Part shown: positions 33,845-45,947 of the stretch, piece by piece | Numbering within the stretch: position 1 is the first letter of the stretch | How the letters are laid out: the number at the start of each line of letters is the position of its first letter | NCBI GenBank assembly: GCA_964006375.1 | Contig: OZ023269.1 | Location: forward strand, 132,734,047-132,798,046 | Direction of reading: 5' to 3' | DNA from: Tillus elongatus | Taxonomy: Eukaryota > Arthropoda > Insecta > Coleoptera > Cleridae | DNA: 64,000 bases | Notes under the pieces: model-generated | Seen by the model: only the letters and a program-made list of their open reading frames with translations | Database searches by the model: none | What the model was told of the DNA's origin: nothing | Translations under genes and position numbers: made by a program

Positions 33845-34114
33845 CTTTTGTACGACGGCCTCCTTAGATCAGGTTAAAAAATAATGTTCTAATAATTCTG
33901 AGATAAAAAGGTCAAAATTATGAGATAAAAGTAAGAATCTTGAGTTTTTATGTCAGAATTCTGTTTTTTATATCACGATTCTGAGTTTTCATCACAGAAT
34001 TCTGACGTTTTATTTCAGAATTCTGACTTTTTATCTCAGAATTCTGACTTTTTTATCTCAGAATTATTAGAAAATTATATTTTAACATGACCCCAGGACG
34101 CCGTCGTACTTTTG
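33845..34114. mobile_element. Fold-back element with minisatellite core and 6-bp TSD
   Basis: The element spans 33851-34108, with TACGACGGCCTCC at the left and the inverted GGACGCCGTCGTA at the right. The arms continue as TAATAATTCTGAGATAAAAA and its complement for about 60 bp. The core is a 22-25 bp minisatellite (CAGAATTCTGACTTTTTATC, with inverted variants). The direct repeat CTTTTG flanks it on both sides (33845-33850 and 34109-34114). Confidence 0.85.
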
Positions 34115-35616
34115 TGTCTTCTTTTAGAACAAATTTTGAGATGAAATCACCAATTTACAGAATTCGGATAACATTCATCCATTACTTCCTGAAAATATTT
34201 AATTACACAGGGTGAAAAATAATGTCTGCCACTTCACTGCTTGGCATTTAATTTATTTGATGATAATATTTGTTCGTTCTTCAGGAAAATCGGCGCAGGT
34301 TTTACCGGAAAATTTTGTGTTTTATTTCGAAAAAAATGCATATCTCCGGAAATAACAAAGTGAGGGCAACCAATCCATAGGTTAAAAGAGCTAAATTAAT
34401 TTTTAAATAATTAAATCTGATAAAAGAAAGTTAAAACGTCAAAATTGATAATTATGGTAAGAGTACGAATGTCAGTGAAAAATGCGATACGAAATCAGTA
34501 ACAAGCTTCTAGATCTGTGTCTAAGTCGTTATTTTCGTTCATGTCGTTAAAATATGAGCATAAAATCCATTGTAAATAAAAATTGTTTGGTGTAAAAAGT
34601 AAAGACGTTAGACAATTAACCAGATATACCTGCTGGATCACATGTCATGTCGACCATGGCTAAGCCGTGTACATCAAGATAGTCGAGTTCTATATGACGA
34701 GTTCCAATCCTAGTTAGTGACTTCACTTTTTATCAATTTTTTCTCATTTCAGTTTACCGTTATCTGATCAAATTGTTGTTATTCCGATGAATTTTTTACT
34801 TTTGTAAGTGGCTTGGATAAGTTAGTTAGCCAGGAAAATTTTCCATGGTTTTCTTTCGAGAAAAATTTATATCTCCGGAAATAACAAAGTAAGGGTACGC
34901 GTGTTTGTATTATAAAGGCTGAACCAATTGTCAAAATTTAGGCCTGTAACTTTAAAGACAAAAAAGTTATAGGCACTTAAAAAAAAGAGCTTTTCCTCAA
35001 AACGTGAAAGTCGCAATTTGAAACGTCAAAATTGGCAACATTTAGGCAAATAACCTGAAAGAAATACGGATTATGTAAAGAGTGTTCTGCAAACCCTTAA
35101 GTTTGAGGTTCAACCATCATTGACCTTAATTTTACTAAAATATTTCCAGAAAATTCATTTCAAATAGACCCTTTCTCTGATGCTTTGGCAGTAGTTTTAG
35201 TTAAGTTTATGTTTTAACGGTCTATAATTTTTAGCTAATTTTCGCAGAAAAAACTCATTAATGGGGAGACCGTGACTTTTGAATTCTAAAAAGATTTCTT
35301 CAAATGAGCGCAAACTAGCCCCGCTAGAATCCATGTACGGGTTTACTTTGTGTTTACATATATACAGGGTGACGCATTTCTACGGTAAAGTTCAATAGAA
35401 TTGTTATTATACAAGATACGAGAAAAAATGGTATGCCCTGGGGGCAAAAAAATACGTTACTTATAGGGTGTCTTGAGCTGCATCTTATAAAATCATTTTG
35501 ACAATCACAGGGTGGCCCATAAGTCGTTGGTGATACCTACAATTTTTTTTTTAACATTTCGTTATTACATTTTTGCATTTTTCATTGTAATATGATGCAT
35601 GTTTGAAAAAACAATG
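34115..35616 (+). repeat. Composite-repeat body segments
   Basis: 34390-34800 matches 13750-14240, including a tRNA-like stretch near 34655-34735. 34800-35250 matches 8760-9270. 35280-35600 is the inverted counterpart of 22915-23250 (AAACTAGCCCCGCTAGAATC, TACAGGGTGACGCATTTCTA, GTCGTTGGTGATACCTAC). No coding capacity. Confidence 0.7.
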
Positions 35617-35921
35617 GAGACGCAGTAAGTGCGTTTTAGTAGCGAATTTTCCTTTTGAAAATTCGATAACTCAATTTGCTATTAAGCTAAGGTTCGTCGG
35701 CTAGGAAACGAGTTTTCTCGTAAATATTTTAAGTTTATTTTCGGCAAATTTTTGTACATTTTCAAACAATAAGTTATTTTGATAAAATATGGTACATAGT
35801 TTCTACTATATAGGTTATACCGGTAACTAAATTGATGCCTGCTTGCATTAAAGAGACATATTTGCTATTAATACATTTTTATGAAAATTCATATCCCTAA
35901 CGAACTAGCTGCGTCCAGACT
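35617..35921 (-). repeat. GACGCAGC module, both ends present (inverted)
   Basis: GAGACGCAGTAAGTGCG at the left and CGAACTAGCTGCGTCCAGAC at the right, with the interior in reverse orientation (TATACCGGTAACTAAATTGA, TGCCTGCTTGCA). Confidence 0.85.
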
Positions 35922-36005
35922 TTTTTTAGTTCTAGTTCTGTACACTTCTGCTAACGCGGAGATAAGAACTGTAAGACTTTTTATCCAATTTTATTAACAG
36001 ATCAG

Positions 36006-36363
36006 ATTGTGTGTGTGTTTTGTTTTTTATCGTCGGCTTATTTTCGCGACTATAGCCAATCACCGACGCCAGGGAGCAGTTTCACCTCACCATCCTGGAA
36101 ATTTGGCCCAAGCCCTGCCTTTATGTAAGGAGGGTAGAGATTTTTAACGTGCTTAACATCGCATGGACATGGGACCGACGGCTTTACGCCCCCTCCGAAG
36201 GGCGGATGGTGCAGACATTCAACTTGCTCAAATACAATGCCAGAACCTCGGTTGATGTTAATGTTACAGTTTGTATTGAAAAAGTAAAAGGAGAACCCTG
36301 GGATCGAACCCAGTACCCTTCGGTTCCGTGGCACACGTTTTTACCTTTGAACCACCGAGGCTC
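36006..36363 (-). mobile_element. tRNA-derived SINE, full length, 12-bp TSD
   Basis: On the minus strand it starts with a tRNA-like head. GAGCCTCGGTGGTTCAAAGG holds an A box and TACTGGGTTCGATCCCAGGG a B box. An unrelated body of about 250 bp follows, ending in an (AC)n tail. The direct repeat TTAACAGATCAG flanks both sides (35994-36005, 36364-36375). It is transcribed by Pol III if active, and it relies on a LINE for reverse transcription. Confidence 0.85.
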
Positions 36364-36559
36364 TTAACAGATCAGTATACTTGTTGTGTTCGGTGAAACA
36401 ATACCATACTAAAATATAGATGTAAACACTTCCTCTGTGGTTTTACAAAGCCTTGTTATTTTCTCTGCACCTGGTTTCGCCATTTATGACATTTTCAAGC
36501 AAAAGAACATTTCTTTTTGAAGCCAAAGAAAACGTATTTGGTTACATCTATAAAGTGCG

Positions 36560-36880
36560 GAAATTACAATGAAATTGAATTAATTGCTGGAAACAGAGAA
36601 TCATGGTTGCATGACAGGGCGACATCGCATTTAGACTGTAATGATGACAGTAAGAGTGACTAATTAATTATATTTAGAGGTCCTATTTTTTGCTTCTTTA
36701 ACGTCTGTCTGTTTCCGCGATTATGATCAATCACCGACGCCAGGAAGCAGTCTCACCCCACTATCCTGGTAATGTTGCCGTTTTACAAGAAATATAGAGA
36801 TCTTTAACGTGCCCAACATCGCATGGTACGTGGGACCACCGGTTTTACGACTACTCTCAAGCGCGAAACGTGCACATCTA
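36560..36880 (-). repeat. Minor repeat plus diverged SINE body
   Basis: 36560-36665 is the minor repeat (GGTTGCATGACAGGGCGACA). 36690-36860 matches the SINE body (TTTCCGCGATTATGATCAAT, CCGACGCCAGGAAGCAGTC, AACGTGCCCAACATCGCATG) without the tRNA-like head. Confidence 0.6.
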
Positions 36881-38074
36881 ACCTTGCTTCTGCGTGACTA
36901 GTTGGAGCATATGACGTCACAACAATAGCCGGAGCGTTTATGATCACGTGAGACATTCAAAATGGCAAGGATTTAGAAACACGTATAAAAGCTTTAAAAT
37001 CAAATATTTCTCATTTATTTTTAATTATTGATGTTTACGATAACATTAAGGTATGAAAAAAAAAAATGGAAATACATGTGGATTAAATTTTATGCAAATT
37101 CCCTATTGTGGAGTTTTTTTTACCTGCTTGATACCATATGCATTACATATTTTCCAGCTAATAAAATTTTCTCAACAAAATCCAATTTCAAGCCACCAGA
37201 TTATGCAGAGATTAAATTATTATATCTGCTTTACTTTGTGTAACTCATATTCCCTTGAATACATTTAAAAAGCTTTCAGATAAGTCCAGTTTTTATTTGA
37301 AATGCCCCTTTTATGAAAGCCACTCTTTTATCTGGATTTTTTCTGAAAACAAGACAATTATCTGGTTAAATGAGTCATAAAGTTACTTGATCCTATTATA
37401 CTTCCTGCGTTCTGAACAGATTAAACAAAATACAGTAAAACACAATTATTACGGTACACTTCTAATAGCTTTTAATGTAAGCATCCCTTCTGATAAAAAC
37501 ATAAACTGGTATAAAAGCTTTCACCGATTACGATAAACTGATTATAACGCGGGATATTTACGATATTTCTCAAGCGTAAGATTTTACACTGTTAGTATCA
37601 ATATCAATGTATGATTACGATACATTTGATAAATATTTTACGCGTTTTAACATTTTTTTATACCCTTAAATGTTTTGCATCTTTTCTTATTTTTTCATAT
37701 ACAAAGCCCCTAAATTTGGTGGTTCTTTAAAAACTTTATACAGGTGTCCACTGCAAAAGGTTGTACCAGGGTTTTCGTCAGATCTGCTGAGCATTTCTAA
37801 AAACCCTAAAAGACGTAAATTTTGCTGGCGATGGAGACAATTGTCAGTTCAATTTTTTGCATGATTTTAATGTACCTTTAGTCTTTTAATACTTGACACC
37901 AGCTCGGTAGACCCTTTGCTCTGTAGCTGATAGAATGATTTCCAACCTTTTTTAGGTAGTGACCCTTTTTAGATTTCCTTTAAATGGCATTTTTATTGAT
38001 TAAAAAAATAAAGGACTTAAAAATATATATTTTCGGAATGTTTAACAAAAATATTGCTATTTATAACTATTCTA
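36881..38074. other. No gene recognised
   Basis: Short AT-driven open frames near 37028-37268 and 37670 have no recognisable homology. Confidence 0.4.
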
Positions 38075-38970
38075 AGACAAATTAATGTGACGACCGACCT
38101 TGCATCTGCGTAACAAGTTATAAACTTGGTGCAGTATGCGTTAAAGCCAACGTCATGTCATCTTGAACTTCCAGTCTATGTCTATCGTTTGTTTTAATTT
38201 GCAAAAAAGCTTGAAAACCACTTCAGCAAAGATAGGTGGAGGCAAATGATACTAATACCCGAAAAGCAAGTAGCGCGATATTTGGATAAGAACGACCAAA
38301 ATGTAGTCAACGATTTTTCATTTTTTCATGAGATAGGTAATGAGTGGTGGAATCATTTCGCAGCTCTAAAAATTCATACTGCACGTCATCAGAAACTTCG
38401 AAAACATCCAATGTCGTTCAGACAGCTCGGGGATTTAACGTCGAACTTAGATTATCCACAATGCCTGTCTCTGATGCTTTGGCTGTTATGCACAGGCTTT
38501 CAAACATTGTAAAATTCCCAAGAAAAGTTCATATTTTAATTCAAATACAGGTTGAACAACATTTCTTTTTGATAACCAACGAACAGTAATGTAGAACAGA
38601 AGAGCCTCTTGATGAGAATTCGTGTTTCTGCAAAGTTGTTTAAACAGACGAGTATTAAGGGTGCTAGATTTGATGTATCTAACAATTTAAATCAAAGAAT
38701 CAACATCTTGCAAAGGTTTCGAAAGAGTTTTGGACGCTAGGGCAAACCGCGGAGTCATACAGTGCAAACCCTTTGCTAGAGGTCCAATCCCTTTAAGCTT
38801 CTTCTGCAAGCCGACCTCGATCCAAGTATAGTTGGTGCTCCATCGGTACAAACTCCACACAATCTTTCCCATTATAACACATTCCCTTCAAAGGACTCTA
38901 TCGTGTGCATGGCGCCGTTACCATTTGTTGTAGTTTTTAGTGCTCTACACAATATAGTTCGCGAGATAAA
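38075..38970 (-). pseudogene. hAT (ZBED5/FAM200-like) transposase-derived pseudogene
   Basis: Reading down from about 38970: ISRTILCRALKTTTNGNGAM, a shifted block matching GVCTDGAP.ILGSRSGF, LKGIGPLAKGLHC, HRFALASKTLSKPLQDV-like, YIKSSTLNTRLFKQLCRNTN, LFYITVRWLSKRNVV, then LRNDSTTHYLSHEK and the hAT dimerisation region YPNIALLAFRVLVSFASTYL, C, a stop, GFQAFLQIKTNDRHRLEVQD DM, near 38200-38090. The order is that of the C-terminal half of ZBED5/FAM200-type hAT proteins. At least five stops or shifts are present. No BED zinc finger or element ends were seen. Confidence 0.8.
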
Positions 38971-39139
38971 TAGACCACCTACAATAGGCCATTATTACAA
39001 CAAGTAACCTTTCCAGAGCAGGATATCCGAGTCATCAGGAATATAGAAGGCACCTTCAAATCAGCAAGATAGGAGACACCTTAGGAACGACGTAGTAGAG
39101 TGAATCTCACACGTAGGAATCTGTGTCAGCTAAACTTAA

Positions 39140-39318
39140 AGTGACCTCGAGAGAACAATAGTGCCTCGCCTTCCGCGAGGCGTTCATTCTTGTTTCAAAC
39201 TTAAGACTGCACATCGTGTGCTAACATTTATATATCACACTTATGTTGATATTCGTATCAATTTGATATTAAGTATTAATTGTGTAAATCATTAAATAAA
39301 TTGTTAAAAAAATTTAAG
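39140..39318 (+). mobile_element. Probable Gypsy-type LTR with primer-binding site
   Basis: A roughly 178-bp block starts AGTGACCTCGAGAG and has AATAAA at 39295-39300. It ends just before TGGCGCAGTCGTTAG (39319), which resembles the primer-binding site that follows the 5' LTR in Gypsy-group insect retrotransposons. About 150 bp of leader follows, and then the sequence is lost in a (TA)n tract. No gag/pol was seen and no second LTR, so the call rests on the PBS, the polyadenylation signal and the LTR start. Confidence 0.45.
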
Positions 39319-39525
39319 TGGCGCAGTCGTTAGTATCGATTAAAAAGTCAAAAGCATATTGATTTTTAAGCGTATCGACGCCTAATACCAGAGTCGAGCC
39401 AAGCAGACCCAAGTAAAAGCAGAAACAGTAGCCAAGCAGCCAAATGAGAGCAGAAACCATCATATTAGTGTAAGTTGTTTGCTGCTATTCCATTTTTATA
39501 TTTCCTGCATAATTTTAATTTTTCA

Positions 39526-39541
39526 CACACACACATATATA

Positions 39542-39636
<95 letters not shown>

Positions 39637-39870
39637 TATGTATGTATCACACCGATAACTCAAAAAATAATGGACCGATTTTTATAAAATCTGTCAGGTA
39701 CCTTCCTTTTGTTAGTGGCTTGGATAAATTTGTTAGCCAGGAAAATCGAGATAAGTTTCCTGGAAAATTTTGTGTTTTTTTTTTGAAAAAAAATTCGTAT
39801 CTCCGTAAATAACAAACCTATGACAACCAAATTTGGCAAGCTGGTTTACATTGTAAAAACCAAGTAACTT
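39526..39870 (-). repeat. (TA)n and composite-repeat segment (inverted)
   Basis: (TA)n at 39536-39633, then ATCACACCGATAACTCAAAA, AATAATGGACCGATTTTTAT and GTTAGCCAGGAAAATCGAG: the reverse of the standard left flank of composite-repeat TA tracts. Confidence 0.75.
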
Positions 39871-42749
39871 TAAGAAGCTGAGTTAAAGGTGAGCATCGAA
39901 CAGTATTATTTTTCCCGTAATTGGCTGCCAAGAATGTTCACAAAAATTATTAGAAAAGAGCTAGAAAAAAATGTTACAGATTAAATAAACAACGACTACC
40001 TAATATTTAATAAATGTAATGCGGCGGTTTAGGTTTAACCCGTGACGTATCTCCGACTAGTCAACATGAATGGTGTGAGGTTTGTATTTAATTCATTAGA
40101 ATAATAGTCCGCAAACGATCGTCAATACTCCTGATAATCCCATTAAATTCCTCGATAACGTAGTCGATATAAAATTGGGAGATACTTATATTAGGAATCA
40201 ATCTCGGGCAGTGCCAGGGAGGCCACGGGATTCAAACAGCATCCGCTAGCTAATTGATGAACGGGAAGATCTCTGGGCCAAAGGTCCTCACGCTAATACC
40301 AGGGGATGAATGGCTGGGGTGAAATATCGTAACCTACTGGGTGGTTTTATCTAACGTATCTCGAAATGCGGTAGATTTCTAAGCCTCCCGTACAGATCCT
40401 CACGATAAACATAAAAAAGGGCCACTTCAAGCAAATCCTATGCAAATGCAATGGAGGTCGTAAGCAATGTGCGATAACAGAAAACTTAAACACTATAACT
40501 TACCAACTGCAGAACCTAACAGCCAGTCACAACAATTACCAATTACCAATTACCAATCACTGACACAATAAAGTACAACATACCACAATAAAATCTGCAG
40601 AAAAAAATAGCAAACGGACAGTTATCTTTGGAGAAAACGGGAAAAACAGCATAGCAAAAACCGTTCGAAGTAGGGCTTTGAAGAGTGGGAGATGGACACT
40701 CGAGATTCAAATATTCAAAATATGCAAATTTACGATGAGCAAAACTATAAACTTGACATGATGAACTATGAATATATAACACATTTAAGTGTTACCTAAG
40801 TGGATGAAATGAAAGACAGAAATTGCTTTTTAAAGAACTAGATATTTTTGAAAAATATTCAAATCGACTCGTGGAAGTGGCAGTGGTCACACATTATCAA
40901 CATAAATAAGTTAAAGAACTCATGTTTTAAACATCTGAACCATCCAGTAAGAATCCCAGCGGCGGGTATTGTTTTCAACTTATTGTATGATTAATTTTAA
41001 ATCTCCCGGCACTTCGAGCACAGCATGTTATTGTTAAGTGATAATACGTAACTGCAGAGGTTGACGAACTTAGATTATCTCTTAACCTTATGCGAATTCC
41101 ATGTGTTTTTGTAAGTCAAATTTTCATTTATTATCAGGAGCCGCTACTGCAAGTATATCTACAAATGCAAATTCCTTATCATCAGGTTATCTCCTACACG
41201 ATACCGGCAACTAAATGTAAACAATAAAACTAAAGCGCGAAAATGATTCGCTATGTTATTCCTTAGTGTTTAGAATCGGCATTAGGCCAAACTGTTGCAG
41301 CGTGTGCATTAGAAATAAATATTTACCTGTGAAAGACGTATGCTATTCATAACATGATAAAAATACAGTCGGATTTGGATGTGCCTGTTCAAAATAATAA
41401 ATACAACCCGCAAATTCATTTGCCTTCATATCGTCATTTTGACAATTATTGGGTGCACAAGCCAAGTTGTACGCATTAATAAGTATTCTCCAGGTAAGTC
41501 ATCTATTGCTAATTCGTATAAACTGTTTATTTAAGCAAATGTGAAACTACGGAAACTTATATGTAAATAATTTAGTTAACCATATCTTTGCACCAATACA
41601 AAAATGAGTTCTGTATTTATTCCATATACAAAAAAATAAAGAAAAATTTTTGCCGCAATTTCAGGCTGTAACATTGCTCTGTCTTGGTTTTCCTTGCAGA
41701 TTACCGCGATCCGCCCAAAAGTCGTCGCGACCCCCTTAGGTGTCCCGAACCACCACCGGTTGAAAACCATTGTGCTTTGCTAACTTGTGCCGCACTTACA
41801 TGATACCTACTGGAAACTTAGTTTTTGGCACGACCAACTTTTGTATTATAGTTTTTAACTCCTGAAGATGGCTCGATGAAGCTGAAACGCGTAGGGTTAT
41901 AATAATTTAAAAAATGTTTCTCGGAATATAAGCCAACTATGTCAACCCCAGATGTATTGACGTTTAGCAATTATAGTCCCATTGCGTTTCGTAATCGATA
42001 AAGCCTGAACAAGTACCTCCAGCTCTCATGCGGTTCTAATCCATCACGTTTGTGTGCTAAAATAAGATAAAATAAACTTACTCGTAAAATGACGATGAAC
42101 TAGAACAAAAAAGGTGAAGTGTAAAGTGAGTAGCGTGAGATTTATGGGCTCAATAGAGATAATAGGATAAACCTCATTCTTGTGAGGACTAAATAAATAA
42201 ATGAGTACTGGAACAGGTTGATATATCGCTAAACGCATGTATTTTATATCCATTCTTGTTTACGTACGTTGTGATCTCAGAGAAAAATCCCTGAGGACAC
42301 TCGGGAGAACCTTGCTTTCTCCTAAATAAAGAGACAAATAAATAAGTTATGTTTTCTCATGGAAAGAGAGGGTGTTATCTCACATTGAAAGAATTTTCGA
42401 CGAGATCTCCACTAGATAAATAAAATATCGGCTTTGCATTCAACGTCGTCAAATGTCGAATACTTGGCTGGGCGTTTAACATGTTACAGGATCAATATGA
42501 TGAATCAAAAATCCCACGGTCATAAAAAAACATCAAATTTACAAACTGAAAGTTATACAAGTATGTATATATGTACCCTTGAGCGGTTTAATTTAATTTA
42601 TTGTATAAGCTGGGAGACTAAAGCATAATTAACGCTTTAGTAGTGGCGTACGGTCTTACACACCGGCGGCCACACTCGTAATTTTTGAAGAAAGTAGAGG
42701 TTATCTTGCGCGCTTGATCACTATACCTTCATCGTTCATGGTAAAAAGT
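39871..42749. other. No gene recognised; one hammerhead-like motif
   Basis: Somewhat GC-richer at 40050-40480, without an identifiable ORF. ACCAATT is repeated in tandem at 40536-40557. At 41863-41894 CTGAAGATGGCTCGATGAAG, CTGAAACG resembles degenerate hammerhead boxes. Confidence 0.4.
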
Positions 42750-42867
42750 CTGGACGCAGCAAGTGCGTTACGAAAGTGAGTTTTCATAAAAATGTTTTTA
42801 ACAGCAAATATGTCTCTTTAATGCAAGCAGGCATCAATTTGGTCACCGGTATAACCTATATAGAGGC
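42750..42867 (+). repeat. GACGCAGC module, left half
   Basis: GTCTGGACGCAGCAAGTGCG through GGTCACCGGTATAACC, TATATAG, then an abrupt switch to LINE coding sequence. Confidence 0.8.
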
Positions 42868-43956
42868 ATATTCCCTAGTATCTGGGAAACTGCTCGAGTA
42901 CAACCCGTCCCCAAGAAGAGATCCAAAGCGCTTCCTAGCAACTACAGGCCTATTTCTCTCCTTTCAGTCGTCTCTAAAGTGATGGAAAAGTATATAAACA
43001 CCGAATTACTAAAATTTATTGAAAAACATAGTCTAGTCCACGACAGGCAGTATGGATTCCGCCAGATTGACTGCCGACCTCCTTTCCTTTGTCACCCATT
43101 ATTAGAACAAGTGTATGAAACTACACGGTGAATCCCAGATTGTCGCTCTAGACATATCCAAAGCATTCGACCAGGTCTGGTACGCAGCGCTGCTTAATAC
43201 ATTTCCGGCCTATGGGCTACCACCATAACTCTGTACCGGGACAGCAAATTTCCTCTCCAACCGGAGCATTTCTGTTGTCGTGGATGGCCATTCCTCTAAA
43301 CTGTATCCAATTAATGCAGGAGTTCCTCAAGGTTCAGCTTTAGCCCCTACTTTGTTTCTTCTCCACATCAATGACCTCCTCTCTAGCACATCCAACCCAG
43401 TTCACAGTTACGTGGACGACAGCACCATCCACTCAAATATACAATATTCTAAGCCTGTCTCTTTAGCCCTATTAGAGGAGGATCGCAGACTCATGGAGGG
43501 TTTTGTCTCCGTGGATCTCCAAAAAATATTAGACTGGGGAAGTAGAAATCTTGTACAATTCAACCCCACCAAATCTCAGTCTTGCTTTCTTTCTCATAAG
43601 AGATACACTAGCTCTAGACCCATCACAATGAACAACCAAGTTATTCAAAGTAATGAGTGCTTTTCACTTGTTGGTATTTCTGTGGATCGAAATCTCAACA
43701 TGTCACATCAATTGCAGAAGCGGCTGCTAAGAAATTAGGTTTCCTCTTCCGGGCTTGTACTTTTCACCAGCTAATCTCTATACCTTATATACTTCACAAA
43801 TAAGGCCAAACCTCGAATACTGCTCCCACATCTGGGGTGCAGCAGCCGCTCCTACACTCGCTATCCTGGTCACCATTCAAAAGAGAGCTATACGTCTCAT
43901 CTGTGACCCTACCCCCACCCAAAGGCTGCCATCCATTGCCCACCGACGTGCCGTTT
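42868..43956 (+). pseudogene. LINE family A reverse transcriptase, internal segment
   Basis: Blocks in order: SNYRPISLLSVVSKVMEKYI, FIEKHSLVHDRQYGFRQ, IVALDISKAFDQVWY, a stop, ANFLSNRSISVVVDGHSSKL, NAGVPQGSALAPTLFLLHIN, VHSYVDDS (catalytic YADD changed to YVDD), LQKILDWGSRNLVQFNPTK, LVGISVDRNLN and, shifted, LYTSQIRPNLEYCSHIWGA. This covers RT domains 1-7 and the thumb. One stop and at least three frameshifts are present, and neither end of the element is included. It is the longest RT stretch in the window. Confidence 0.85.
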
Positions 43957-44195
43957 TCATCGAAGTTTGATGAATGTTTGTAAAAAAAATCGAGACGCAG
44001 TAAGTGCGTTTTGGTAGCGAATTTTCATTAAATGCTGCAAAATTCAATAACTCAATTTGCTATTAACCTAATGTTCGTCTGCTAGGAAACGAGTTTTCTC
44101 ATAAACACTTTAAGTTTATTTTCGGAAAATGTTTGTACATTTTCAAACAATAAGTTATTTTGATAAAATATGTTACATTTTTTCTACTATATATT
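43957..44195 (-). repeat. GACGCAGC module, partial (inverted)
   Basis: CGAGACGCAGTAAGTGCG and the usual interior (ATTTGCTATTAACCTAATG, TTTCAAACAATAAGTTATTT) up to TTTCTACTATAT, where the A tail of the inverted LINE begins. Confidence 0.8.
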
Positions 44196-44690
44196 TTTTA
44201 TATTTCAACACACCACGAGAGCTTACAGCCTAAATACTATCGTACCGTGGGTGTCGACAAGGAGGAAAGAGGCAACTTGTTAATTCTGGACTTGAAGGTT
44301 TAGAGGTTCGGAGGAGAAGGAAAAACATGTGCCGGCAAGGAATTCCACAACTTGGAAATCCTCGGGACACAAGAGCGGGCATAACAAGATATTCTATGTC
44401 TGGTGACCTGGACAGTAAAAGGGTGAATTCGCTCTGTTCTCCTGGTAGATCTGTCGGGGGCAGCAGGTGAAGGAACTATGGAAGAAAAGTCCTCTGATCA
44501 GTGCCCGTGCAGATATCTATAAAAGAGAGATAGGTCACCAACGGCATGTCGGTGGGCAAGGAAGGGCAGCCTTTAGGTGAGGGTAGGGTCACCGATGAGA
44601 CGTATAGCTCTCTTCTGAATGGAGTCCAGGCTAGCGAGTGTAGAAGCGGCAGCGGCACCCCAGATGTGGGAGCAGTATTCGACTGGATCT
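44196..44690 (-). mobile_element. LINE family A, 5'-truncated copy, inverted
   Basis: The plus strand starts with a T-rich run (the LINE A tail), then AACACACCACGAGAGCTTAC and the reverse complement of the C-terminal RT tail up to about 44684. It inserted into the middle of a GACGCAGC module. Confidence 0.85.
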
Positions 44691-45943
44691 TGTGCTGAGT
44701 AGTGTTGATGGACTCGTTCTATTATTTGCTCCACATGTGTCTATAAGTTTCTTGTCTCCACTCCGCCAATGCATTGCGTCAGTTATCCAATTATTAGTTT
44801 TATTATTGAACATACTTTCTAATAATTTTATAGTTTTACTTATTAGCGCTATTACTCAGTAATCCTTAAATAAAAGTTTTTTGTATATTTTCTTAAAGCA
44901 TCAGCTAATCAAACAAAACGTTAGTCGCTTCGAGTTTCATCGCAAGATCATCTTTTGGTAACGCCAACCTTGTTAGCGAAACGATCCTCATGTTCTACTA
45001 AATCGGGTTATATAATATGTGTATGCGCTATTATTTATTCTGTGTAGCCTTTCGCCAATCAATTGACTGGCAATCTTTATAAAGAATTTGCTATCCAAAT
45101 TTACGATTAGCTATTTTTGGCTCAAAGCCAATTTCATTATGAAGTTATAGGACGAATTTAGTTGTTAAACAGTTCACTGCTTGTAATTCGAAGTTCCACT
45201 CCTCCAGCTTCGTTTCTCCTTTGGGGCTGATATTGCGCTTTTTATAAGTTAAAGTTCAGACAAGCAGACAAGTGAGAGAGAAGTGTCTAGAAGCTTCCAA
45301 GCATATATCCATAAAAATCTTACATAGCCTTTAGCTATTTACAACACCATGCCTCCTATTTCTACTACAAGATGATAAAGGAAAAACAAATCTCCTTTAA
45401 CGACGTTCCAACTTTCCGAGACTATTCGTTTTGTTTGTCAAGTTAAAACAAATGGAAGACCTACCAACTGCTTATAACAAACAAATATTAAGGAGACTGC
45501 ACATCTGTGAATTTATAAAACTACCCGAGTTTTACACATTGCTTAGACATATTTAATGAAATTAAATGCCAGGGAAAAATTAGACAGCAACATTACCTGA
45601 AATACTTATGAATCAGTAAATATGTTATGGAGGGATATTTTTCATAAAAAAATTAATATTGATGTCATATGCCTTGTATTTCTATTACAAGATTATAAAG
45701 GAAACCAAATCTCCTTTATGGAATTTACAACTTTTCGAGATTGGATAGCAGATTTATATAAAAAGCTTCTGATTCAGAAAGTATGTTATGAAGTGCAAAT
45801 TTCATAAAAAAAATATTACTAACAACTATTTTATCACATCGTTCGATGTCCTACAATAAAAAGTCTGGAGGAGCCATGTTCTTATTTTTGATATAAAATA
45901 AGATGAAAACAATCACCAGAGTGCCTCTAAAATATTGTCTGCC
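44691..45943. other. No gene; diverged direct repeat and hammerhead-like remnant
   Basis: 44961-44993 holds GCCAACCTTGTTAGCGAAAC and GATCCTCATG, a degenerate form of the hammerhead-like repeat. A roughly 100-bp segment (TTTCTACTACAAGATGATAA) near 45355 recurs diverged near 45680. Confidence 0.4.
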
Positions 45944-45947
45944 TTAA

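Noticed and set aside
35351..35540. Complete MITE bounded by TACAGGGTG and CACAGGGTGGCCCATAAG
   Set aside because: Several CAGGGTG motifs resemble mariner ends, but they are in the same orientation or unpaired. No TIR pair or TA duplication could be established.
38246..38589. Plus-strand frames of 81-88 codons
   Set aside because: Shadows of the minus-strand hAT/ZBED pseudogene.
41863..41894. Hammerhead ribozyme at CTGAAGATGGCTCGATGAAG
   Set aside because: Box order fits loosely but the core has a substitution and the stem is only four pairs. Noted within the region entry only.
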